Shown piece after piece: positions 8,535 to 16,200 of a DNA stretch of 64,000 bases. The notes beneath the pieces are model-generated. The model saw only the letters and a list, made by a program, of their open reading frames with translations, was not told where the DNA came from and made no database searches. The DNA comes from Edaphocola flava. Lineage in GTDB: Bacteria > Bacteroidota > Bacteroidia > Chitinophagales > Chitinophagaceae. Location: positions 496,001-560,000 of the forward strand of contig NZ_SAIQ01000001.1 of the NCBI RefSeq assembly GCF_004118155.1, given 5' to 3'. The position numbers and the translations under genes are program-made. Numbering within the stretch: position 1 is the first letter of the stretch; each line of letters starts with the position of its first letter.

Positions 8535-9059
8535 ATGAGAGCATTATTCCTGGATCGCGATGGGGTGATCAATATTGAAAAAGAGGGTAGTTATATTTTC
8601 AACCCTACTGAACTGCATTTTTACGATGGCGCGCTGGAAGCCATTGCTCATGCCCGCAAATACTTTGACCTGGTGCTGGTGGTAACTAACCAGAGGGGTA
8701 TCGGCAAAGGCTTGATGACCACTCAGGACCTTGAAGAGATACACCAATGTATACAAGAGGCATTAACACAACACCAGGGCCACATCGACTGCTTTTATCA
8801 TGCTCCGGCATTGCATAGTGATGACCTGATGCGCAAACCGAATACCGGTATGGCCTTGAAGGCACAGGAGGATTTTAAAGATATAGATTTTGCCCGGTCG
8901 GTTATGATCGGCAATAATTACAGTGATATGAAATTTGGCAGAAGCATGGGTATGAAAACGGTATTCCTGCATACTACCCAGCCGGCACAGGAACTGCCTA
9001 ATGAATGGATCGATGAGCAATACGATAGCCTGGCATCCTGGATAAAGACTTTAGACTAA
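8535..9059 (+). CDS. gmhB: HAD-IIIA phosphatase, GmhB-like
   Basis: 174 aa. HAD motif I is FLDRDGVIN with nucleophile and acid Asp, motif II is VVTNQRGIGKG, and MRKPNTGM provides the motif III Lys. It would dephosphorylate heptose 1,7-bisphosphate at C7. Unlike enterobacterial GmhB, the Zn-binding cysteine loop before RKP is not seen, and motif IV reads IGNNYSDM, with Asn where GDxxxD has Asp. Bacteroidota homologues often look this way, so activity is still plausible. It is the last gene of the operon, 3 bp after hddC and followed by a strong terminator. Confidence 0.82.
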   Translation: MRALFLDRDGVINIEKEGSYIFNPTELHFYDGALEAIAHARKYFDLVLVVTNQRGIGKGLMTTQDLEEIHQCIQEALTQHQGHIDCFYHAPALHSDDLMRKPNTGMALKAQEDFKDIDFARSVMIGNNYSDMKFGRSMGMKTVFLHTTQPAQELPNEWIDEQYDSLASWIKTLD

Positions 9060-9095
9060 AACTTTTCCCAAGGTTCTAAAAGAAACCTTAAACAT

Positions 9096-9138
9096 AAAAA
9101 AGGAACGGGCCGATATATATCGGCCCGTTCCTTTTTTT
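9096..9138 (+). terminator. strong Rho-independent terminator, end of acyl/heptose operon
   Basis: GC-rich stem (GGAACGGGCCGATA with its complement), flanked by an A-run and T7. It probably works in both directions, also closing the leftward gene that ends at 9174. Confidence 0.9.
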
Positions 9139-9173
9139 ATCAAATGCAGTAACAGATTACCTGTGCTGTAGTA

Positions 9174-10139
9174 TTATTTCCATTGATTACCGGCAAAGCT
9201 GTCGCTTACCACCAGTTCTTTGCTACCTGAAGTGTATTTGTAGAAACCTTCTCCGGATTTAGCACCCAGACGGCCCGCCTGTACCATATTGGTCAGTAAA
9301 GCAGCAGGAGCATATTTAGGATTACCGAAACCGTTATGCAGTACGTTCAGGATAGACAGGCAGGTATCCAGACCGATAAAGTCTGCCAGTTGCAATGGTC
9401 CCATCGGATGAGCCATACCTAATTTCATAATCGTATCGATCTCTTCTACACCAGCTACACCTTCCTGCAGGCTGATGATCGCTTCATTGATCATTGGCAT
9501 CAGGATACGGTTAGCGATAAAACCAGGATAGTCATTTACTACGCAAGGTACTTTACCAATGTGTACAGACAGATCATAAATTACTTGTGTAACTTCTTTT
9601 GTAGTCGCGTAACCATTGATGATTTCTACCAGTTTCATTACCGGAACCGGGTTCATGAAGTGCATACCTACAACCTGTGCCGGTCTTGACGTTACGGCAG
9701 CGATGCGGGTAATAGAGATAGAAGAAGTATTGGTCGCCAGGATCGCATGAGCCGGAGCTAAACGATCGATGTCTTTAAAGATTTTCAGTTTCAGGTCTAC
9801 ATTTTCTGTAGCGGCTTCCACTACCAGGTCAGCACCGCTCAGGCCGCCTTCCATATCGATATGGGTAGTGATATTTGCCAGGGCGGTATTTTTCTGCTCT
9901 TCGGTAAGGCTGCCTTTAGTGATCTGGCGGTCCATATTTTTACCGATATTGGCCAGTGCCTTATCCAGGGCCGGCTGAGCGATATCGATCATTTGTACTT
10001 TATAGCCGTTTTGGGCAAATACATGCACGATACCATTTCCCATAGTACCTGCACCGATTACAGATACTGTTTTAATTTGCTGAATATTGCTGATAACTGT
10101 GGTTGCTTCTGCCATATCCTTAATTGCTGTTTCTGACAT
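9174..10139 (-). CDS. 3-hydroxybutyryl-CoA dehydrogenase
   Basis: 321 aa. A Rossmann NAD-binding domain opens with VSVIGAGTMGNG (G29, G31, G34). The conserved GMHFMNPVPVMKLVEII carries the catalytic His, with its Glu partner, and the C-terminal 3HCDH domain contains HPMGPLQLADFIGLD and AKSGEGFY. It oxidises L-3-hydroxyacyl-CoA reversibly, in butyrate-type metabolism or beta-oxidation. The frame is open to 10181, but a promoter box at 10162-10169 lies inside that extension, so ATG 10139 (MSETAIKD) is preferred. It stands alone, with no thiolase or crotonase beside it. Confidence 0.92.
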   Translation of the reverse strand: MSETAIKDMAEATTVISNIQQIKTVSVIGAGTMGNGIVHVFAQNGYKVQMIDIAQPALDKALANIGKNMDRQITKGSLTEEQKNTALANITTHIDMEGGLSGADLVVEAATENVDLKLKIFKDIDRLAPAHAILATNTSSISITRIAAVTSRPAQVVGMHFMNPVPVMKLVEIINGYATTKEVTQVIYDLSVHIGKVPCVVNDYPGFIANRILMPMINEAIISLQEGVAGVEEIDTIMKLGMAHPMGPLQLADFIGLDTCLSILNVLHNGFGNPKYAPAALLTNMVQAGRLGAKSGEGFYKYTSGSKELVVSDSFAGNQWK

Positions 10140-10161
10140 TATTAATTTTTTTGAGAACATA

Positions 10162-10169
10162 CAAAAATA
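10162..10169 (-). promoter_or_regulatory. -7 box (TATTTTTG) for the 3-hydroxyacyl-CoA dehydrogenase
   Basis: Exact TAnnTTTG on the minus strand, 22 bp before ATG 10139. A TTG lies about 23 bp upstream as a possible -33 element. Confidence 0.6.
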
Positions 10170-10280
10170 CAACAATTTCATAATGTTTGCTTCAAGCTGT
10201 TAATAATGTGGCGTTAAATATATTAGCAGCTGCAAAACCGTCAAATAACTTTATCTTCGCAGCCAAATTTATTGCCTTTT

Positions 10281-10973
10281 ATGCCTCAATCGCATTTAAA
10301 AATCAATACACTCGACCATAAGAAACCATTGCGCGTACTGGCCAATATCGTTTCTGTTGTGTGCCACCCGGTCTTTATGCCGGTTATTATGACCTTCGTG
10401 CTGTATGGCATCAATAGGGTAAGTTTTGGTAACATTACCATGAAAACGATGTATAGCTGGACGGGTATTCTCGCACTGAATACAATCTTTTTTCCCCTGG
10501 TCACTATTTTCCTGCTGAAGCGCTTAAACTTCATTGAAAGCATCAAACTGAATAATTCCAAAGACAGAATTATTCCCCTGATCGCCACCATGATCTTCTA
10601 TTTCTGGGCGTACATGGTGTTCAAGAACATGAAACAACCGGAAGTAGCACCGCAGGTACTGCGCATTTTCCTGCTGGGTAATTTCTGGGGTATCATTGCC
10701 ATTTTCATGGTCAATATCTTTAAAAAAGTGAGCATGCATGCGGCTGCCGCAGGTGGTATGATCGGTATCCTGATCGTTGCCATGATCGTAAGCCGTGTCA
10801 ACCTGTTTATGCCGCTGATGATCTCTCTGCTGATCGCTGGTATCATCGGTTCTGCAAGACTGGTTTTACGGGCACATACCAATGGAGAGATAGGCCTGGG
10901 GTACATTCTGGGTATTCTGGCACAGCTGGCATCTTATTTCTACATCACCCGCCTGATCAATATTTTTGATTAA
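10281..10973 (+). CDS. multi-pass membrane protein, PAP2-like phosphatase superfamily
   Basis: 230 aa, about six hydrophobic segments. The remains of the three PAP2 motifs can be read in order: KDRIIP (KxxxxxxRP-like), SMHAAAAGG (PSGH-like) and SAR-x5-H-x3-E (SR-x5-H-x3-D with Glu in place of Asp). PAP2 enzymes remove phosphate from lipid phosphates such as undecaprenyl diphosphate or lipid A. The motifs are degenerate, so enzymatic activity is uncertain. ATG 10281 is preferred to the TTG at 10272. It is monocistronic, followed by a bidirectional hairpin. Confidence 0.6.
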   Translation: MPQSHLKINTLDHKKPLRVLANIVSVVCHPVFMPVIMTFVLYGINRVSFGNITMKTMYSWTGILALNTIFFPLVTIFLLKRLNFIESIKLNNSKDRIIPLIATMIFYFWAYMVFKNMKQPEVAPQVLRIFLLGNFWGIIAIFMVNIFKKVSMHAAAAGGMIGILIVAMIVSRVNLFMPLMISLLIAGIIGSARLVLRAHTNGEIGLGYILGILAQLASYFYITRLINIFD

Positions 10974-10990
10974 TTTCACTAGGTAATTTA

Positions 10991-11029
10991 CATAAGAAAG
11001 CCTGCACATTTTGTGCAGGCTTTCTTATG
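10991..11029. terminator. bidirectional terminator
   Basis: Perfect 18-bp arms around a 3-nt loop (GAAAGCCTGCACA core) between the converging PAP2-like and sugar-transporter genes. Confidence 0.85.
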
Positions 11030-11045
11030 TATAATCACTTTAAAC

Positions 11046-12368
11046 TTATCTCTTTCCTATACGGTATCCTTTCAATGCGAAGTACAGGATAAACAGATAT
11101 GCAGGAATCATCATATAGTAAGCGGTCTGCACAGTGATGCCATTCAGTTCAGATATGCGGCCATACAATGGTGGTAAAATTGCCCCGCCTACAATGGCCA
11201 TAATCAGCAATGCAGAACCCATTTTTGTAAAACGGCCCAGGCCATCTATCGCCATAGGGAAGATTGCAGGCCACATCACGGAATTGGAAAAGCCTAACAA
11301 AGCAAAGAACCATACCGCAGGATGCGTTGGAATGCTCAGCTCCTGCCCCATAAGGGTGAAGGTTTTCAGGCCAGCTTCTCCATTAGTGGTTACCGATAGT
11401 ACTACCAGTAACATACTTAATATACAGGCAACCACAAGTGCTTTGCGCTGACTGATATATTTGGGAATAGCCCAGATACCGATCCCATAACCCAGTAATA
11501 AGGTATAGCCAGTATAGGTCGCCAGGTGTTTGGATACATCCAGAGAATAACCGAGGTATTTACCAAAGCCGGTAAAGGTATCATAGCTGATTACCTCTAC
11601 CCCTACATAGAGGAATAAGGCCAGCACACCGATCACCAGGTGCGGGAACTCCAGTACGCTTGATTTCTGAACTGCAGTAGCATTTTGCACTTCTGGTGCA
11701 TTATCCTCATCCGGAATTTCAGGAAGGTGGGTAAAAAACAGGAGTAGACCCACAAGGGCAAAGGCAATAGCAATCCAGGTGTATGGGGTAATTACTTTCT
11801 GCGCCAGGGCATCCAGCGTTTGCGCCTTCATTACCGGATCCATTGTAGTCAGTTGTTGTTCCAGGGCATCTCCGTCTTTCAGAATGATGCCGCCCAATGT
11901 GTATATGGCTATAATTCCCGCAATTTTATTACATACCCCCATAATGCTGATTCTACGGGCAGCACTTTCCTTAGGTCCGATCGCTGCAGCATAAGGGTTG
12001 GAAGCGGTTTGCAGCAGTGCCAGTCCCGTGCCAATGATAAACAGGCCGGTCAGGAACAGCGGGAAACTACGGGCATTGGCTGCAGGAATAAATATAAGAG
12101 CGCCAATAGCCATGATGAACAGACCCAGAGACATTCCTTTCTTGAAACCGGTAGCTTTTAGTACGTAGGATGAAGGGATGGACATGACAAAGTATGCCGC
12201 AAAGAATGCAGTGGCTACATAATATGATTGGGTAGTCGTCAGCTGACAGGCAAGCTTCAGGTAAGGAATCAGCTGGCTGTTGGCCCAGGTGATAAAACCG
12301 AAGATGAAAAAGAGCAGCCCGATAATCAACAATGCAAAGCCGTAATTATTTTTATTATTATCCTGCAT
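11046..12368 (-). CDS. MFS sugar:proton symporter, FucP family
   Basis: 440 aa, 12 predicted membrane segments. Family features include the N-terminal LLFFIFGFITWANSQLIPYL, the TASNPYAAAIGP loop and a C-terminal FSNSVMWPAIFPMAIDGLG segment, typical of the fucose/glucose/galactose permease (FHS) group. It is divergent from a ROK sugar kinase 51 bp away, which suggests uptake plus phosphorylation of glucose, galactose or an amino sugar. The exact substrate cannot be read from the sequence. Confidence 0.9.
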   Translation of the reverse strand: MQDNNKNNYGFALLIIGLLFFIFGFITWANSQLIPYLKLACQLTTTQSYYVATAFFAAYFVMSIPSSYVLKATGFKKGMSLGLFIMAIGALIFIPAANARSFPLFLTGLFIIGTGLALLQTASNPYAAAIGPKESAARRISIMGVCNKIAGIIAIYTLGGIILKDGDALEQQLTTMDPVMKAQTLDALAQKVITPYTWIAIAFALVGLLLFFTHLPEIPDEDNAPEVQNATAVQKSSVLEFPHLVIGVLALFLYVGVEVISYDTFTGFGKYLGYSLDVSKHLATYTGYTLLLGYGIGIWAIPKYISQRKALVVACILSMLLVVLSVTTNGEAGLKTFTLMGQELSIPTHPAVWFFALLGFSNSVMWPAIFPMAIDGLGRFTKMGSALLIMAIVGGAILPPLYGRISELNGITVQTAYYMMIPAYLFILYFALKGYRIGKR

Positions 12369-12375
12369 TTATATA

Positions 12376-12383
12376 TATTTTTG
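12376..12383 (+). promoter_or_regulatory. -7 box (TATTTTTG) for the ROK kinase
   Basis: TAnnTTTG match in the 51-bp divergent region, 36 bp before the ROK ATG. The transporter promoter must share this short region. Confidence 0.5.
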
Positions 12384-12419
12384 GCGTCTAAAGTACAATT
12401 ATTGTTGTTAAGTTAAGAT

Positions 12420-13352
12420 ATGAACGATAAAAAATATGCCATCGGAGTAGATATTGGCGGCACCTATACCAAATTCGCGCTTGTTGATGAAGCAGGTAAT
12501 ATCACCAGAGAACAAAGAATCCGTACAGACAGTTTTCCCACACCGGAAGATTTTGTACAGGGCCTTTGCCTGCATCTGCAATCGATCCTGGATCAGCATA
12601 ATGAAAGAAGCCCGATACGGGGTATCGGCATCGGTGCGCCGAGTGCCAATTACCATACCGGGGTGATTAACGGTTCTGCTAACCTGCCCTGGCGCACTTA
12701 CATTCCCCTGAGGGATATGGTTGCGGCACAAATGGTGGGCATGCATACCGTCGTAACCAATGATGCCAAGGCTGCTGCTTTGGGCGAAATGCAGTTTGGC
12801 GTGGCCAAAGGCATGAAGGACTTTATGGTCATTACCCTGGGTACCGGTATCGGTAGTGGTATCGTATCTAACGGGCAACTGATCTATGGACATGATGGTA
12901 TGGCGGGTGAGGTAGGTCATATTATAGCCAAGCCTAATGGTCGTCCCTGTGGCTGCGGCCGTAAAGGCTGCCTGGAGACGTATGCCTCTGCGACTGGTAT
13001 ATTGGTGACTGCTCAGAAAATTATGCTGGCTAACAGGCTGATCCCTTTTGAAACCTCGCAGGAGATTACAGATGCAGCCATGATGGGCAACCCTATGGCG
13101 ATGGAGATCTTTAACCAGACCGGTAAAGTGCTGGGTAAGATACTGGCTCATGTGCATACAGTCATCTCTCCGGAAGCGATTATTTTCTTCGGCGGACTGG
13201 CCAATGCCCGGGAGTACTTGCTGGTACCTACACAAAAGGCATTTGAGGAAGAATTATTATTTGTTTACAAAGAACGCAAACCACAATTCCTGGTATCGGC
13301 GCTGCAACATAAAAACGCAGCAATACTGGGGGCCGCAGCTTTAGTTTTTTAA
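12420..13352 (+). CDS. ROK-family sugar kinase (glucokinase-like)
   Basis: 310 aa. The N-terminal phosphate loop is GVDIGGTYTKFALVD. The core has TLGTGIGSGIV, and the ROK zinc motif CGCGRKGCLE follows GHIIAKPNGRP. There is no N-terminal helix-turn-helix, so it is an enzyme rather than a NagC/Mlc-type repressor. It phosphorylates glucose or a related hexose at O6. It is divergent from the FucP-type transporter, which likely supplies its substrate. Confidence 0.9.
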   Translation: MNDKKYAIGVDIGGTYTKFALVDEAGNITREQRIRTDSFPTPEDFVQGLCLHLQSILDQHNERSPIRGIGIGAPSANYHTGVINGSANLPWRTYIPLRDMVAAQMVGMHTVVTNDAKAAALGEMQFGVAKGMKDFMVITLGTGIGSGIVSNGQLIYGHDGMAGEVGHIIAKPNGRPCGCGRKGCLETYASATGILVTAQKIMLANRLIPFETSQEITDAAMMGNPMAMEIFNQTGKVLGKILAHVHTVISPEAIIFFGGLANAREYLLVPTQKAFEEELLFVYKERKPQFLVSALQHKNAAILGAAALVF

Positions 13353-13373
13353 TTCACTTATTACCAAAAGGTT

Positions 13374-13381
13374 TATCTTTG
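13374..13381 (+). promoter_or_regulatory. -7 box (TATCTTTG) directly before the dihydroorotase-like gene
   Basis: TAnnTTTG match only 6 bp before ATG 13388, so transcription would begin at or next to the start codon. It overlaps the TTG of the longer frame, which argues against that start. Confidence 0.65.
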
Positions 13382-13387
13382 CGCATT

Positions 13388-14623
13388 ATGTCATCCGTTC
13401 TTATCAAAAACATTCAGGTTGCCGATGCGACCTCTGCGCACAACGGCAAAACTGTAGATATACTCATTGAAAAGGGCCAGGTTACCCAGATTGGGAAATC
13501 GCTTAAAGTAACGGCCAAACAGACCATCGAAGGAAAGGGCAGATTTATAGCCCCGGGATGGATCAGCTTAATGACTGATTTTGCCGAACCGGGATATGAG
13601 CATAAAGAAACGATTGAAAGTGGCCTTAATGCTGCTGCACAAGGTGGTTTTACACAAGTTATCGTTGTGCCGAATACCAATCCGGCACTGGCTACAAAAA
13701 GTTCTGTGAGCTTCGTACAGCAGAGCGCCAAAGGGCATCGTGTTCAATTGAAAGTAATGGGTGCTGTATCGCAGCAGCTGGAAGGTAAAAATCTGGCTGA
13801 AATGCTGGAGATGTATCATGGAGGGGCTATTGCCTTTACCGACGGCTGGAAACCGCTACAGCATGCAGGACTGATGCAGAAAGCACTGGAGTATGTGAAA
13901 GCATTTAACGGTACAGTAGTACAGATTCCGGTTATGGCCGAACTTTCGGACGGACTGATGAACGAAGGACCTAATTCTGTACAGCTGGGCATGCCGGGCA
14001 TACCGGTTATCGCAGAGACTTTACTGGTAAACCGCGACATTGAACTGGCCCGCTATACAGGTTCTAAACTGCACCTCTCCGGTGTAAGTACTGCTGAAAG
14101 CCTGAACCTGATCAAAAAAGCTAAAAAAGATGGTGTAGCCGTAACCTGTTCGGTAACGCCATATCACCTGCTGTTTACAGACGACAGCCTGTCGACCTAC
14201 AACAGCTTATACAAAGTAAATCCCCCGCTGAGAAGCGAAAAAGACCGCAAAGCGCTGATCAAGGCGCTGGAAGATGGTACTATTGATGCTATTGCAACAC
14301 ACCATAAGCCGCAGGACTGGGATTCGAAAGTTAAAGAATTCGAATACACCCAATCCGGTATGGCTACTCTGGAGAGCTGCTGGCCTATGCTGCGTAAAGC
14401 GGCTCCGCATGTTACTGCAGCACGCTGGGCTGCCCTGCTATCTCAGAACATCGCAACCATATTCGGACTGGAAACTACTTCTGTTGCAGAAGGTTCCATT
14501 GCGGACTTCACCCTGTTTGACTATGATACGGAATGGATGCTGACACCGGAAAATAAAGCCAGCCTTGCCTTTAACACGCCATTGCTGAACGAAACACTTA
14601 CCGGTAAAGCTCAAATTCTCTAG
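13388..14623 (+). CDS. dihydroorotase-like protein lacking metal ligands (probably non-catalytic)
   Basis: 411 aa amidohydrolase-fold protein, aligned by eye to type I dihydroorotase. The fold landmarks are present: FIAPGW, VVPNTNPAL, STAESLNLIKKAK, VTPYHLL and GSIADFTLFD. The HxH zinc motif (DxHVHxREPG) reads SLMTDFAEPG (Met62, Asp64); CHVS has become SGVS; the HxED region reads MAELSDG; and ATDHAPH reads ATHHKPQ (catalytic Asp to His305). With so many ligands lost, dihydroorotase activity is unlikely. Such proteins can act as partners of aspartate carbamoyltransferase, as Pseudomonas PyrC' does, but no pyrB is nearby. The next gene starts 6 bp later. Confidence 0.85.
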   Translation: MSSVLIKNIQVADATSAHNGKTVDILIEKGQVTQIGKSLKVTAKQTIEGKGRFIAPGWISLMTDFAEPGYEHKETIESGLNAAAQGGFTQVIVVPNTNPALATKSSVSFVQQSAKGHRVQLKVMGAVSQQLEGKNLAEMLEMYHGGAIAFTDGWKPLQHAGLMQKALEYVKAFNGTVVQIPVMAELSDGLMNEGPNSVQLGMPGIPVIAETLLVNRDIELARYTGSKLHLSGVSTAESLNLIKKAKKDGVAVTCSVTPYHLLFTDDSLSTYNSLYKVNPPLRSEKDRKALIKALEDGTIDAIATHHKPQDWDSKVKEFEYTQSGMATLESCWPMLRKAAPHVTAARWAALLSQNIATIFGLETTSVAEGSIADFTLFDYDTEWMLTPENKASLAFNTPLLNETLTGKAQIL

Positions 14624-14629
14624 TTTATT

Positions 14630-15190
14630 ATGAAGAAAAAAAATATTGCCTTCGGTATCAAAGCCGGATTGATTATTGCAGCGCTGTATGTGCTGATGTT
14701 GTGGATCAAATTTAGCTTCCTGAGCTATAATCCTTTTGCATTTTACCTGGGTAGCTTTATTTCTTACTTTATTATTATCGCTGCATTGGTCATCACCGGT
14801 ACGCAAAAGCGCAGCAGTTTAGGCGGATATGCAGAGATTAAAGATCTGTTCCAGCCTATATTTATCGCGATCATCTTTGCAGAGGTAGCATATCTTTTAT
14901 TTACTTATTTTTACCTGAATTATTTCAACCCTACATTCTTCCAGACCTACGAGCAGTCGATGGATGCTTTTGCGCATAAGAATAAAATGAGTGCGGAAAA
15001 GATCAAGGAGCAGATAGAAATGGTGCGGGGTCAGGCCAAATCCAGTAAGGATTTCTGGGGATTAGCCAAGAACCTGCTGGCCCGCTGGGTAGTGGTAGAT
15101 AGTATTTTCGGACTGATGATTGCCTTCCTGTTGCGTAAAAAAACACCGCAGCAACTGATGGATATGCATATGTCCAAACAAGAACTTTAA
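14630..15190 (+). CDS. DUF4199 family membrane protein
   Basis: 186 aa. About four hydrophobic segments: ~11-28, 40-58, 74-95 and 140-165. Between the third and fourth lies a soluble amphipathic stretch with YEQSMDAFAHKNKM and SAEKIKEQIEMV. The length and pattern match the DUF4199 family, common in Bacteroidota and of unknown function. It lies between the dihydroorotase-like gene and a GT2 glycosyltransferase, an arrangement I recall as recurrent in this phylum, which hints at a link with the glycosyltransferase. Confidence 0.8.
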   Translation: MKKKNIAFGIKAGLIIAALYVLMLWIKFSFLSYNPFAFYLGSFISYFIIIAALVITGTQKRSSLGGYAEIKDLFQPIFIAIIFAEVAYLLFTYFYLNYFNPTFFQTYEQSMDAFAHKNKMSAEKIKEQIEMVRGQAKSSKDFWGLAKNLLARWVVVDSIFGLMIAFLLRKKTPQQLMDMHMSKQEL

Positions 15191-15203
15191 ACCCGACAAA
15201 CAA

Positions 15204-16151
15204 GTGTTAGATTTATCTGTAGTAGTACCTTTATTGAACGAAGAAGAATCGCTGCCGGAACTGGCTGCGTGGATAGATCGTGTCGCACAGGCACATCAGT
15301 ACAGCTATGAAATCATCTTTGTGGATGATGGTAGTACAGATGACAGCTGGGATGTAATACAAAAATTACGCAGCGCCAATCCAAATATCAAAGGCATTAA
15401 ATTCCAGCGTAACTATGGCAAGAGTGCCGCACTGAATGAAGGCTTTAAAGCGACTAACGGATATGTTGTGATCACTATGGATGCTGACCTTCAGGATAGT
15501 CCTGATGAAATCCCTGAATTGATGCACATGATCCGTGAAGAAAAATTCAATCTGGTGAGTGGCTGGAAAAAGAAGCGTTTTGATAATAGAATTACTAAAA
15601 ACCTGCCTTCTAAATTCTTCAATGGCGTAACCAGCCGCATGTCTGGTATCAAACTGCATGACTTTAACTGCGGACTGAAAGCCTATAATTATAAAGTAGT
15701 CAAGAGTGTGGAGATATATGGTGAAATGCACCGCTATATTCCTGTTCTGGCTAAGAATGCCGGATTTAAAAAGATCGGCGAGAAAGTGGTACAGCACCAG
15801 GCCCGTAAATATGGGGTATCCAAGTTTGGCTGGAACCGCTTTGTGAATGGATTTCTGGATCTGCTCACCGTACAGTTCATCGGGCAATTTGCCAAAAGAC
15901 CTATGCACTTCTTCGGACTACTGGGTGCCTTCCTGTTTTTTATCGGTTTTATTTTTGTGTCTTACATGGTTATCTGTAAGCTGATCTGGTGGGATGCTTA
16001 TGGTATTGTCAACAGACCACCATTCTATATCTCATTGACGCTCATACTGATGGGAACGATGTTCTTCCTCTCTGGTTACCTTGCCGAACTCATTGTTCGT
16101 AACGCGCCGGAGCGTAATCATTATTATATTGACGAAAAATTAGGACTTTAA
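15204..16151 (+). CDS. family 2 glycosyltransferase, polyprenyl-phosphate type
   Basis: 315 aa. GT-A domain with VVVPLLNEEESLPEL, FVDDGSTDDSW and the metal-binding TMDADLQDSPDEIP. CGLKAYNYKV and GEMHRYIPVLA follow, as in the DPM1/GtrB/ArnC-like group. Two C-terminal transmembrane segments (~235-257 and ~272-295) fit the polyprenyl-phosphate glycosyltransferases that charge undecaprenyl phosphate with a sugar at the inner membrane. The start is GTG, 13 bp after the DUF4199 stop. The sugar donor is unknown. Confidence 0.88.
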   Translation: MLDLSVVVPLLNEEESLPELAAWIDRVAQAHQYSYEIIFVDDGSTDDSWDVIQKLRSANPNIKGIKFQRNYGKSAALNEGFKATNGYVVITMDADLQDSPDEIPELMHMIREEKFNLVSGWKKKRFDNRITKNLPSKFFNGVTSRMSGIKLHDFNCGLKAYNYKVVKSVEIYGEMHRYIPVLAKNAGFKKIGEKVVQHQARKYGVSKFGWNRFVNGFLDLLTVQFIGQFAKRPMHFFGLLGAFLFFIGFIFVSYMVICKLIWWDAYGIVNRPPFYISLTLILMGTMFFLSGYLAELIVRNAPERNHYYIDEKLGL

Positions 16152-16167
16152 CATCCTTTTAGATCAT

Positions 16168-16175
16168 TATATTTG
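16168..16175 (+). promoter_or_regulatory. -7 box (TATATTTG) for dxr-rseP
   Basis: TAnnTTTG match 25 bp before the dxr ATG, after the glycosyltransferase stop. It separates dxr-rseP from the upstream operon. Confidence 0.65.
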
Positions 16176-16200
16176 CGAACATCCCCCAAAAGCAGACAAA

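Noticed and set aside
12408-13235. 275-aa open frame on the minus strand
   Set aside because: Lies entirely opposite the ROK kinase, which has clear motifs.
13388-14623. active dihydroorotase pyrC
   Set aside because: Metal-binding His and catalytic Asp positions are substituted; see the finding.
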